Shown here in pieces: positions 8,485 to 16,612 of a DNA stretch of 64,000 nt. The position numbers were made by a program, and so were the translations under genes. This stretch comes from Yinghuangia seranimata (lineage in GTDB: Bacteria; Actinomycetota; Actinomycetes; Streptomycetales; Streptomycetaceae): contig NZ_JASAOI010000029.1 of assembly GCF_029953285.1 (NCBI RefSeq), forward strand, positions 207,400-271,399. Reading direction: 5' to 3'. The notes below the pieces were generated by a model, which did not search any database, was not told the origin of the DNA, and saw only the letters and a program-made list of their open reading frames with translations. How positions within the stretch are numbered: position 1 is the stretch's first letter; every line of letters starts with the position of its first letter.

Positions 8485-9324
8485 TCAGCGGCCTCCCAGG
8501 CCCGAGGCCGCCATGCTGTTGATGATCCGCCGCTGCCCGATCAGGAAGGCGATGAGCATGGGGATCACCGAGACCGCCGAAGCGGCCAGCACCAGGCCGT
8601 AGTTGAGCCCGCCGTGCTGGCCCTTGAACTGGGAGAGCAGCAGCGGAACGGTGTAGTTGTCCTCGGAGTTGAGGAAGATCAGCGGGTACAGGAAGCTGTT
8701 CCAGCTGCCGAGGAAGACGATGATGCCGAGCGCGGCCAGGCCGGGGCGTACGTTGGGCAGCACGATGCGGGTGAAGATCGTCCACCGGTTGGCGCCGTCG
8801 AGCCGTGCGGCCTCCTCGAGTTCGACGGGAACCGAGCGGATGAACTGCCGCATCATGAACACCGCGAACGGGTTGGCGATCGCCGGCACGATCAGCGCCC
8901 AGTGGGTGTCGATCCACCCGAACTTCGACAGCATCACGTACAGCGGCACGAGCGTGACCTGCGACGGCACCATCTGCGTCAGCAGGAACACCATGAACAG
9001 CGTTTTGGAGAACGGGAATTCGATGCGGGCGAAGGCGTAGGCGGCCATCGACGCGCTGAGCAGCGTGGCGACCACCACCACGGTGGCGATGTAGAAGCTG
9101 TTCCAGTAGGCCCGCCCGAACGGCATCATGCCGAGCGCGTCGGGGAAGTTCTCGGGGCGCCACGGGTCGGGAAGCCACCCGAGCGGGTCCTGGATCATCT
9201 GCTGCTGGCCCTTGAAGGCGGTCAGCATCATCCACAGGAACGGGAACAGCATGACGACGCCGCCCGCGATGAGCAGGGTGTGCAGGGCGATCGCGCCGAG
9301 ACGGCGGCGGAGCAGGGCGACCAT
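8485..9324 (-). CDS. Carbohydrate ABC transporter permease, MalG/LacG type
   Basis: The product has 279 residues with six predicted membrane spans. The coupling-helix EAA loop is clear as VELEEAARLDGANRWTIFTR, followed by the usual LGSWNSFLYPLI segment of CUT1-family permeases. It forms the inner-membrane channel with the permease encoded upstream (9336-10307). No ATPase gene lies in the operon; in actinomycetes a shared MsiK-like ATPase encoded elsewhere normally energises such importers. ATG 9324 lies 12 bases after the upstream stop. Confidence 0.92.
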   Translation of the reverse strand: MVALLRRRLGAIALHTLLIAGGVVMLFPFLWMMLTAFKGQQQMIQDPLGWLPDPWRPENFPDALGMMPFGRAYWNSFYIATVVVVATLLSASMAAYAFARIEFPFSKTLFMVFLLTQMVPSQVTLVPLYVMLSKFGWIDTHWALIVPAIANPFAVFMMRQFIRSVPVELEEAARLDGANRWTIFTRIVLPNVRPGLAALGIIVFLGSWNSFLYPLIFLNSEDNYTVPLLLSQFKGQHGGLNYGLVLAASAVSVIPMLIAFLIGQRRIINSMAASGLGGR

Positions 9325-9335
9325 GACGACCCTCC

Positions 9336-10307
9336 TCAGGACTCGTAGTGGACGAAGCGCTTCTGCGCGCGGAACTGGATCACGGTGACGATCACGGTCA
9401 TGACCGTCAGGAGCAGCGCGGCGGCGCTGCTCGCGCCGAACCGGAAGTCGCGGAAGCCCAGGTCGTAGACCTGGTACACGATGGTCCGCGCGCCCTCGTT
9501 GCGCTTGGGGTCGACCAGCACATAGATCTGGTCGAACGCCTGGAACGAGCTGATCACCGCGATCACGAACGAGAAGAAGATCGTCGGCGACAGCAGCGGC
9601 AGCGTGATGTGCCGGAAGACCCGTACGGGGCCGGCGCCGTCGATGCGCGCCACCTCGCCGAGGTGCGACGGGATGGCCTGCAGCCCGGCGAGGAAGATGA
9701 CGACGTTGAGGCCGAGCGAGGACCAGATCGTCACCGCGGCGATGGCCACCATGACCCAGTTCTCGTTGTCCAGCCAGTCCGGCAGCGTGATGCCGAACCA
9801 GTCGTGCACGGTGTTGTTGAGCAGGCCGAGGTCGCCGCTGGCGAGGATGATCTGCCAGATCACCGAGACGGCGACCGAACTGGTGACCACGGGAAGGAAG
9901 TACACGACGCGGTAGAACGTCTTGCCGCGGACGTTGTTCAGCGCCATCGCGACGAGCAGGGCCAGCGCGAGGCCGACCGGCACCGTGATGGCGCCGAGCA
10001 GCAGGGTGTTGAGCACCGCGTCGTGGAACTCGGGGTCGGAGAGCTGCTCGCGGTAGTTCGCGAGCCCGGCCCACGACTTGTCGCCGAGGCCGTCCCAGTT
10101 CATGAAGGACAGCACGACGGCGAAGCCGAACGGCACGAGCATGAAGACCGCGAGCGCGAGGAACTGGGGCGCGAGGAACAGGGCGGCCCACCCCTGCTCG
10201 CGCCGCCGCCGGGCCTTGCTGGCCCGGACGGCGGCGTTCGAGAGGGTGCGGGTCCGCCGTGACTCGGCCGTCTCGCGCGGAGGCGCGGGCAGAGTGGACG
10301 ACGTCAC
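9336..10307 (-). CDS. Carbohydrate ABC transporter permease, MalF type
   Basis: The product has 323 residues from GTG 10307. A basic, cytoplasmic N-terminal stretch (SKARRRREQG) precedes six membrane spans. The EAA loop reads HLGEVARIDGAGPVRVFRHI. It pairs with the MalG-like protein to form the membrane core of a CUT1 sugar importer whose binding protein is encoded just upstream. The 11-base gap to that gene indicates cotranscription. Confidence 0.92.
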   Translation of the reverse strand: MTSSTLPAPPRETAESRRTRTLSNAAVRASKARRRREQGWAALFLAPQFLALAVFMLVPFGFAVVLSFMNWDGLGDKSWAGLANYREQLSDPEFHDAVLNTLLLGAITVPVGLALALLVAMALNNVRGKTFYRVVYFLPVVTSSVAVSVIWQIILASGDLGLLNNTVHDWFGITLPDWLDNENWVMVAIAAVTIWSSLGLNVVIFLAGLQAIPSHLGEVARIDGAGPVRVFRHITLPLLSPTIFFSFVIAVISSFQAFDQIYVLVDPKRNEGARTIVYQVYDLGFRDFRFGASSAAALLLTVMTVIVTVIQFRAQKRFVHYES

Positions 10308-10318
10308 GACGGCGCCTT

Positions 10319-11605
10319 TCAGATGAGCTTGGTGGAAACGAGCGCCTTGAGGTCGGACATCTCCTGCTCGAAGCCGACCTTGCCGGTCCACAGCTTCATC
10401 AGGGAGTCGTTGATCTCCGCCGTGAGTCCGGGGACGCCGGCTTCCTGCGCGTAGTTGGCGTAGCCCTTGTCACGGGTGTCGACGAACGTCTGGGCGTGCG
10501 CCGGGTAGCCCTCCAGGACCACGCTCTCCGCGCCCTTCACCGAAGGGACGGCGTTGCCGCCGCCCTTGAGGCGGAGCGTCTGGCCCTCCTTGGAGACGAA
10601 CTCGGACAGGAAGGTCCACGCCTCCTTGGCGTGCTTGCTGTCCTTGTTCAGCGACAGGAAGGACGCGGCCACGGCGGCCGGGATCGGCGCGCCGGTCTGC
10701 GACGGGAACGGCACGATGTCGTAGTTGGCCTCCTGGCCGCCCTTCTTGGCGGTGTCGATGATGTAGCGGCCGCCGGCCAGGAATCCGGCCTTGTGCTTGA
10801 TGAACTGCGGCTCGACGCCGTCACCTTCCGGGAGGTTGTCGGCGACGAGGAAGGTCTTGTCCGCGTAGCCGTCGGCGAGCGTCTTGAGGGCCTCGCGCGA
10901 CTTGAGGTCGGTGGTGGCGACGAAGTCGGTGCCGTCGTACACCTTGCCGCCGAAGCCGTTGATCATGCTGTACGTCGAGCCGTACCAGTTGTAGAAGATC
11001 GAGCCGGCCTTGCCCGCGCCCTTGAGCTTGCGGTTCATCTCCAGGAACGTGGCCATGGTCCACTTGCCCTGCTCGTTGAGCGTCGCCGGGTCCTCGGTGA
11101 CGCCGGCTTCCTTCAGGGCCTGCTTGTCGTACCAGAGGACCTCGGGGTTGGCGTCGTTGGGCAGGCCGTAGACCTGGCCGTCCTTCGTCTTGGCGCCGCC
11201 GTACAGGCCGTCGAAGAAGTCCTCGGTCTTGGCCTTGCTGTCGGGCGCGGCCATCAGCTCGTTGAGCGGCGAGAGGCGCCCGGAGGAGACGAACTTGGCG
11301 ATGTTGTCGTCGCCGACGTAGAAGACGTCGGGCGCGGTGTTGGACGACAGCTGGGTGAGCAGCTTGGCGTGGTACTCGCTGTAGGACGGCACCGCCTGGA
11401 GCGTGACCTTGATGTCGGGGTGGCGCTGCATGAAGTCCTTGTTGAACTCCTTGAAGCGGTCCAGCTCTTCGGGGGACCCCCACGTCGACCAGGTCAGGCT
11501 GACCTTGCCGGACCCGCCCGAGTCGCTGCTTCCGCAGCCGGTGGCGGTCAGGGCGGTGGCGACGGCCAGCAGTGCGGCCACTCTCAGGGTGCGCGGAACG
11601 AACAC
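10319..11605 (-). CDS. Sugar ABC transporter substrate-binding lipoprotein
   Basis: The product has 428 residues from GTG 11605. The N-terminus is a lipoprotein signal with lipobox LTATGC, the modified Cys being about residue 24, followed by a Gly/Ser linker. The mature part has the SBP_bac_1 (cluster B) pattern: VSLTWSTWGSPEELDRF, then APDVFYVGDDNIAKF and VYGLPNDANPEVLWYDK. It captures an oligosaccharide or glycoside outside the membrane for the two permeases downstream. Ligand identity cannot be read from the sequence. It lies 119 bases after the SDR gene; this is the largest gap in the operon and could hold an internal promoter or a processing site. Confidence 0.92.
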   Translation of the reverse strand: MFVPRTLRVAALLAVATALTATGCGSSDSGGSGKVSLTWSTWGSPEELDRFKEFNKDFMQRHPDIKVTLQAVPSYSEYHAKLLTQLSSNTAPDVFYVGDDNIAKFVSSGRLSPLNELMAAPDSKAKTEDFFDGLYGGAKTKDGQVYGLPNDANPEVLWYDKQALKEAGVTEDPATLNEQGKWTMATFLEMNRKLKGAGKAGSIFYNWYGSTYSMINGFGGKVYDGTDFVATTDLKSREALKTLADGYADKTFLVADNLPEGDGVEPQFIKHKAGFLAGGRYIIDTAKKGGQEANYDIVPFPSQTGAPIPAAVAASFLSLNKDSKHAKEAWTFLSEFVSKEGQTLRLKGGGNAVPSVKGAESVVLEGYPAHAQTFVDTRDKGYANYAQEAGVPGLTAEINDSLMKLWTGKVGFEQEMSDLKALVSTKLI

Positions 11606-11724
11606 GTGGTGCCTCCGGGGGATGTCCGTGATATGGATCGGGGTGGTGCGGAGGTGCGGCGGAGCCGAGGTGGTGCGTCCGCGGTTTCGGGGTCCGCGGT
11701 TGGTGCGCGACGGGTGCCCGTCGG

Positions 11725-12483
11725 TCAGGCGAGACCGCCGCCGTCGACGACGAGGGCGCTGCCGGTGACGTAGCTGGACGCGTCCGAGGCCAGGAACAGC
11801 ACGGCCTGGGCGATCTCGTCGGGGCTGCCGGCCCGGCCCATCGGGCGGTCGGCGGCGTCCGCGGCGAAGGCCGTCCAGTCCTCGGAGAGCTGGCGGGCCT
11901 CCTCGCGGAGCATCGGGGTGTCGGTGTCGCCGGGGTTGACGGAGTTGACCCGGATGCCGGCCTTCGCGTGGTCGATCGCCAGCGCGCGGGTCATGTTGAC
12001 GACGGCGGCCTTGGACGCGCAGTACGACAGGGCGTTGCCGCCGCCCTTGAGGCCCCAGCCGGAGCCGGTGTTGACGATCGATCCGCCGCCGGTCATCGCC
12101 GGGACGGCGTGCTTGCACATGAGGAAGACCGAGCGGACGTTGACCGCCATGACGCGGTCCCACTCCTCGACGGTGGTGCCGAGCGCGTCGGCGCGCCGGA
12201 TGATGCCGGCGTTGTTGAACAGCACGTGCAGGCCGCCGAACGCGTCCACGGCCGCCGCGACCAGGGCCGCGCAGTCGGCCTCGGCGGAGACGTCCGCCGT
12301 GACCGCGTGGGCCTGCCCGCCCGCCTCGGTGATCTCCGCGGCGGTGCGCGCGGCGCCGTCCGCGTCGATGTCGGCCACCACGACTGCGGCGCCTTCGCGG
12401 GCGAACGTCAGCGCGGTGGCGCGGCCGATGCCGGAGGCTCCTCCGGTGACGATCGCGACCTTGCCGTCCAGGACACCGGTCAT
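11725..12483 (-). CDS. SDR-family NAD(P)-dependent oxidoreductase
   Basis: The product has 252 residues. It has the classical SDR layout: cofactor motif TGGASGIG at 13-20, NNAG at 90-93, catalytic Ser141, Tyr154 and Lys158, and C-terminal YVTGSALVVDGGG. An Asp at the end of the second strand (ADIDADG, Asp38) favours NAD over NADP. The ATG overlaps the stop of the upstream AcoX-like gene as ATGA, so the two are translationally coupled. In this operon it probably oxidises a sugar or hydroxy-acid intermediate; the actual substrate is unknown. Confidence 0.88.
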   Translation of the reverse strand: MTGVLDGKVAIVTGGASGIGRATALTFAREGAAVVVADIDADGAARTAAEITEAGGQAHAVTADVSAEADCAALVAAAVDAFGGLHVLFNNAGIIRRADALGTTVEEWDRVMAVNVRSVFLMCKHAVPAMTGGGSIVNTGSGWGLKGGGNALSYCASKAAVVNMTRALAIDHAKAGIRVNSVNPGDTDTPMLREEARQLSEDWTAFAADAADRPMGRAGSPDEIAQAVLFLASDASSYVTGSALVVDGGGLA

Positions 12484-13691
12484 TGGTAGAACTCCTTGCT
12501 TGCGGGGACGATGCGGTAGGGCACGCGCTCCGCGTAACCCGTGACGATGTGGGTGAATCCGCTGACCAGGTCGTCGACGTCGGGGTCGCCGGTGTCGGCC
12601 AGGAGCGGACGGCCGCCGAGGGCGGCGAGCTTGACGCGGGTGGCCAGCACGGTGAGGCCGCCGCGGCCGCCGCGTGGCCGTCTGACGGGCAGGCCGTCGG
12701 CCGACGGGCGGGTCGGGGCTCCACCCGGACCCGCGCCGGCCGGCGCCGCCTCGACGGGCTGCCGGCCGGTCAGGATCCGGCGCAGCACGTGCGGGCTGAT
12801 CTGCTGGTTGCCGCGCCCGAGCACGAAGCCCTGGCCGCCGATGACGGACACGACCGCCTCGGCCTCGCCGCCGTCGACGAGAGCGAGCAGCTCGCGCTCG
12901 CTCACGTCCGCGCCGACGAGCAGCCCGTCGGCGACGACGTCGACGCCGAGCAGCGTGGTCGGCAGCCCGAGTTCGCGGCCGATCGCCAGCGTGGTGGCGC
13001 CGGGGCCGAGCACGTAGCGGACGCCCGGACGCATCCCGGCGACGACGTCGCGAGCGATCGCGGCGACGCTGTCCGGCGCGGCCGCGGACGACCCGGTCTT
13101 GCGGCCGGACAGGCGCACCCGGGCGGCCGGGACGGCGAGCGTCCCGTACAGCCGCGGGCTGACCCTTCCGGCCCGGTAGGCCTCCTCGTCCAGGTCGACG
13201 ACCTCGGCCTCGGCGGTCTCCCCCGCGAACTCCGCGGCGGCGAGGCCCGCCGCCGCGGGGCTGACCGCGAAGCAGCCGGAGTAGACCTTCACCCCGGCGG
13301 GGATGCCGAGCACCGGCCGGCCGGGCGCCGCGTCCAGCACGTCGCGCGCGGTGCCGTCGCCGCCCGCGAAGAGCAGGACGTCGACGTGCGGCGCCAGCGC
13401 CCGCACCGCCGCGCGGGTGTCGTCGGCGGTGCTGGGCTCGGTCGGCGTGAACGGCACGAGCTCGCACTCGGCGCCCGCGCTGTCCGCGCCCATCGGCCCG
13501 GGCACGGTGACGACGACGGCGTCGGGGCGGGCGGCGCGCAGCGCGCGCAGTGCCGCCGCCGCGCGCTCGCCGGCCCGTGCGCCGGCGCCGCGCGCCCGTG
13601 CCTCGCGCTGCACCTCGGCGCCGTCGCTGCCCTTGAGCCCGGCGGGTCCGCCGAGGCCGGCGACCGGGTTGACGACGAGGCCCACTCTCAT
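12480..13691 (-). CDS. ATP-NAD kinase family protein, AcoX-like
   Basis: The product has 403 residues. It carries the NAD/diacylglycerol-kinase-type motifs NPVAG at 8-12 and GGDGT at 110-114, as in AcoX proteins of acetoin and other dehydrogenase operons. A GGQGFVLGRGNQQISPHVLR segment matches the AcoX group. The C-terminal region contains a long Pro/Gly-rich insert (about residues 308-345). The role of AcoX-like proteins is not well defined; a kinase acting on a small keto or hydroxy compound is possible. It is embedded between gcvPB-like and SDR genes with 4-base overlaps at both ends, so it is part of the same pathway. Confidence 0.8.
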   Translation of the reverse strand: MRVGLVVNPVAGLGGPAGLKGSDGAEVQREARARGAGARAGERAAAALRALRAARPDAVVVTVPGPMGADSAGAECELVPFTPTEPSTADDTRAAVRALAPHVDVLLFAGGDGTARDVLDAAPGRPVLGIPAGVKVYSGCFAVSPAAAGLAAAEFAGETAEAEVVDLDEEAYRAGRVSPRLYGTLAVPAARVRLSGRKTGSSAAAPDSVAAIARDVVAGMRPGVRYVLGPGATTLAIGRELGLPTTLLGVDVVADGLLVGADVSERELLALVDGGEAEAVVSVIGGQGFVLGRGNQQISPHVLRRILTGRQPVEAAPAGAGPGGAPTRPSADGLPVRRPRGGRGGLTVLATRVKLAALGGRPLLADTGDPDVDDLVSGFTHIVTGYAERVPYRIVPASKEFYQ

Positions 13692-15244
13692 GACAGGTGC
13701 TTGCGCACGTACGCGCGCCAGGTCGGGGCCCACTGCTTGGGGTCGTCGAGCGGGGTCGGGTCGATCTTGTGGATGGTCTGGTTGTAGGGCGCGTTCTTCA
13801 CGAACTGCGGGTCGCGGCGGGCCTCGTCGGCGACGTGCGCGAGCACCGCCGCGTACTCGTCGAGGTCGGCCTTGGAGTAGGACTCGGTGGGCTCCAGGGT
13901 GAACGGCTCGGGCACCAGGTACGGGTGGTGGCTCGTCCAGTAGTGCACCCCGAAGTCCGCCGCCCGCACCCCGATCTCCTCGGAGTGCACGCCGGTCTCC
14001 TCGGACAGCTCCCGCCACGAGTATCGGACCTGCTCCAGGCGGCGCTTGTCCCACTGCACGGACGCGCCGGGGATCTGCAGCACCTTGTGCATCAGGTAGT
14101 TGTTGTTGAGCACCGCGGTCTCGGCGACCTGCCGCAGGCCCTCGGCGCCCAGCGTCATGATCCACGCGTAGGCGCGCACCACGTTGGGCGTGACGCCGAG
14201 GTACGGGCGGATCTTGCCGACGGACAGCGGGCGGTCGGCGTCCAGGAAGTACCGGTCGCCGTCGCGCTCGACGGTGGGGCCGGGCAGGAACGGCGCGAGC
14301 CGCTCGGAGACGCCGGACGCGCCGCCCGCCGGGCCGCCGCACATGTGCGGCGTGGAGAACGTCTTGTGCAGGTTGAAGTGGCACAGGTCGAACCCGGCGT
14401 CGGCAGCCCGGGTGATGCCGAGGATGCCGTTCGCGTTGGCCTGGTCGTAGCACGCCAACCCGCCGGCCTCGTGGACCAGTTCGACGAACTCCGCGATGCG
14501 CGGGTTGTAGATGCCGGTGTCCTCGGGGTTGGTGATGAGCAGCGCGGCGGTGCGCGGGCCGACGGCGGCGCGCAGCGCCTCGATGTCGGGGTGGCCGTTC
14601 GCGTCCGGCATCAGCGTGATGACCTCGAACCCGGCGGTCTTGGCGCAGGCCGCGTTCGAGGGGTGCGAGAACATCGTGGTGATGACCTGGTCGCGCTGCT
14701 CGGCCTCGCCGTTGTGGGCGTGGTAGGCGCGGATCATCGCGATGTTGGCGTAGATCGCGGCGGACCCGGAGTTGGGCTGGAGCGACACGCGCGCCATGCC
14801 GGAGATCTCCTTGAGCATCTGCTCCAGGCGCCAGTACACCTCCAGGACGCCCTGGACGGTGTCCTCGGGCTGCGCCGGGTGCAGTTCGGCGATCCTCGGG
14901 TCGCGCACGAAGGTGTCGTTGACCTTCGGGCTGTACTTCATCGTGCAGGTGCCCTGGCCGACGGCGATGTTGACGTCGACGCCGAGGTTCTCCTGCGAGA
15001 GGCGCACGTAGTGCCGCAGGACGTGCAGCTGCGCCATCTCCGGCAGCGCGGGCGGGGTCTTGCGCCGTACCGCGTCGGGGAGTTCGACGGCGGGAACGTC
15101 GGCGGCGGGCACCCCGATGCCGCGCTGCCCGGGGCTGGAGAGCTCGAAGATGATCGGCTCGTCCCAGCGCGCCTGGTGGAAGCGGCGCAGCGCCGGCTTG
15201 GGGGCGACCGGGAGTTCGGCGAACGGTTCTGCGGTGGCGCTCAT
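13688..15244 (-). CDS. gcvPB: Glycine dehydrogenase (decarboxylating) subunit 2-like protein
   Basis: The product has 518 residues, close to the usual length of GcvPB. The PLP lysine is Lys294 in HFNLHKTFSTPH. Normal P-proteins continue with a GGGGPG loop after that PH, but this one reads MCGGPAGGAS. The upstream CTMKYSPK motif (residues 100-107) is preceded by VGQGT instead of the usual LGS. These changes flank the PLP/substrate site. The ATG overlaps the GcvPA stop (ATGA), so an alpha2beta2-type enzyme is expected. No gcvT, gcvH or lpd gene is present nearby. It may be a glycine decarboxylase, but the context and changed residues suggest a paralogue with another substrate. Confidence 0.85.
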   Translation of the reverse strand: MSATAEPFAELPVAPKPALRRFHQARWDEPIIFELSSPGQRGIGVPAADVPAVELPDAVRRKTPPALPEMAQLHVLRHYVRLSQENLGVDVNIAVGQGTCTMKYSPKVNDTFVRDPRIAELHPAQPEDTVQGVLEVYWRLEQMLKEISGMARVSLQPNSGSAAIYANIAMIRAYHAHNGEAEQRDQVITTMFSHPSNAACAKTAGFEVITLMPDANGHPDIEALRAAVGPRTAALLITNPEDTGIYNPRIAEFVELVHEAGGLACYDQANANGILGITRAADAGFDLCHFNLHKTFSTPHMCGGPAGGASGVSERLAPFLPGPTVERDGDRYFLDADRPLSVGKIRPYLGVTPNVVRAYAWIMTLGAEGLRQVAETAVLNNNYLMHKVLQIPGASVQWDKRRLEQVRYSWRELSEETGVHSEEIGVRAADFGVHYWTSHHPYLVPEPFTLEPTESYSKADLDEYAAVLAHVADEARRDPQFVKNAPYNQTIHKIDPTPLDDPKQWAPTWRAYVRKHLS

Positions 15245-16602
15245 CGGCCGTGCCCTTCGTGGTCCTGGACGGGCAGCGCGGCGGCGACCGCCGCGACGAG
15301 CCGGTCGATGTCGGCCTTGGCGTGCCGCTCGGTCACGCACACCAGCAGCGTGGTGTCGTCGAGCCGGATGCCGCCGTAGATGCCGTCGGTGCGCAGGTCG
15401 TCGAGCAGCGCCTGGGCGTCCTCGACCTCGATGGCGAACTCCCGGAAATGGATGGCGGTTTCGTGCAGGACGCGGACGCCGGGGACGGCGCCGAGCACGT
15501 CCATCGCGTAGCGGGTGCGGGCGAGGACCGTCTCGCCGAGCTCGCGCATACCCTGGGGTCCCATGAGCGCGAGGTACACGCCTGCGGTGATGCCCCACAG
15601 GGCGGCCGCGGTGCCGACCCATTCCTTGCCCTCTTCGCGCAGCGCGAAGGAGGTGCGGTCGTAGTAGACGTCGCCGAAGCCGTACTCGCCGGGCACGGCG
15701 GTCGGCGCGATACCGAACAGCCGGGACGGGAACTCGGCGACCAGGCGCTCCTCGTCGCGGGTGGCGATGTAGCCGGCGTGGCCGCCGCCGTAGCTCTGGT
15801 GCATGCCGAGCGACTGGATGTCGCCGCAGACGATGTCCGCGCCGAGCGTCGCGGGCGGGGCGAGGACGCCGAGGGCGATCGGGTCGGCGCCGACGACCAG
15901 CAACGCGCCTTCGGCGTGCGCCTGTTCGGCGATCGCGGCGAGGCGGGTCTCGACGACGCCGTACGCGTTGGGGCTCTCCACGTACACCGCGGCGACCGTG
16001 TCGTCGATCTCGAACGCGCCGGTCTCGCCGTCCTCGCCGACCGGGACGAGCGTGATCGGCACGTCGTGGTCGAGGAAGTCGCGCAGCTTGCTGAGCTTGT
16101 CGGCGCCGATCGCCGCGCTGACCAGGAGGCGGTTGCGGCCGGTGTAGCGGGCGGCCATGCGCAGCGCGGTACCCGTGGCCTGGAAGCCGTCGTAGGTGGG
16201 GACGTTGACGACGTCCATCTCGAGGAGCTCGGCCATCATGCTGACGTACTCGAACAGCGCCTGGAAGCGGCCGTGGTCCTCGTAGGGTTCGCCGGCGTAG
16301 GCGGTGAGGAACTCGCCGCGGTTGTTGACCTCGTCGCAGACCGCGGGGACGTGGTGCGGGTAGCAGCCGCCGCCGAGGAAGCTGAGCGTCTCCAGGGTGT
16401 CGGTGTTGCGGTCGAGCAGTCCGCGCATGTGGCGGGCGAGTTCGTGTTCGGACGCGAGCGGCGCGGGCAGGTCGAGCGGCCGGTTCAGGCGCAGGGAGGC
16501 GGGGATCGCCCCGTACAGGTCGTCGACCGATGTGGCGCCGATCTCGGCGAGCATGGCCGCCCGGACGCCGGGTTCGGCGTTCGGTATATAGGGGTGGGTC
16601 AC
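15241..16602 (-). CDS. gcvPA: Glycine dehydrogenase (decarboxylating) subunit 1-like protein
   Basis: The product has 453 residues from GTG 16602, with a strong AAGGAG site in the 11-base gap after the beta-galactosidase stop. The fold family is clear from SFLGGGCYPHHVPAV (residues 74-88), FEYVSMMAELLEMDVVN and PTYDGFQATGTALRMAA. However, the highly conserved TAYTPYQPEISQG loop of P-proteins is replaced by TAYAGEPYEDHGRF (100-113). This loop contributes to the active site in canonical enzymes. The pair with GcvPB-like is complete, but the enzyme may not be the usual glycine cleavage P-protein. Confidence 0.85.
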   Translation of the reverse strand: MTHPYIPNAEPGVRAAMLAEIGATSVDDLYGAIPASLRLNRPLDLPAPLASEHELARHMRGLLDRNTDTLETLSFLGGGCYPHHVPAVCDEVNNRGEFLTAYAGEPYEDHGRFQALFEYVSMMAELLEMDVVNVPTYDGFQATGTALRMAARYTGRNRLLVSAAIGADKLSKLRDFLDHDVPITLVPVGEDGETGAFEIDDTVAAVYVESPNAYGVVETRLAAIAEQAHAEGALLVVGADPIALGVLAPPATLGADIVCGDIQSLGMHQSYGGGHAGYIATRDEERLVAEFPSRLFGIAPTAVPGEYGFGDVYYDRTSFALREEGKEWVGTAAALWGITAGVYLALMGPQGMRELGETVLARTRYAMDVLGAVPGVRVLHETAIHFREFAIEVEDAQALLDDLRTDGIYGGIRLDDTTLLVCVTERHAKADIDRLVAAVAAALPVQDHEGHGR

Positions 16603-16612
16603 TGTTCTCCTT

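Noticed and set aside
13688..16602. Reading the gcvPA/gcvPB genes as a standard glycine cleavage operon
   Set aside because: gcvT, gcvH and lpd are absent nearby and two conserved active-site loops are altered; I kept the family name but not the pathway.
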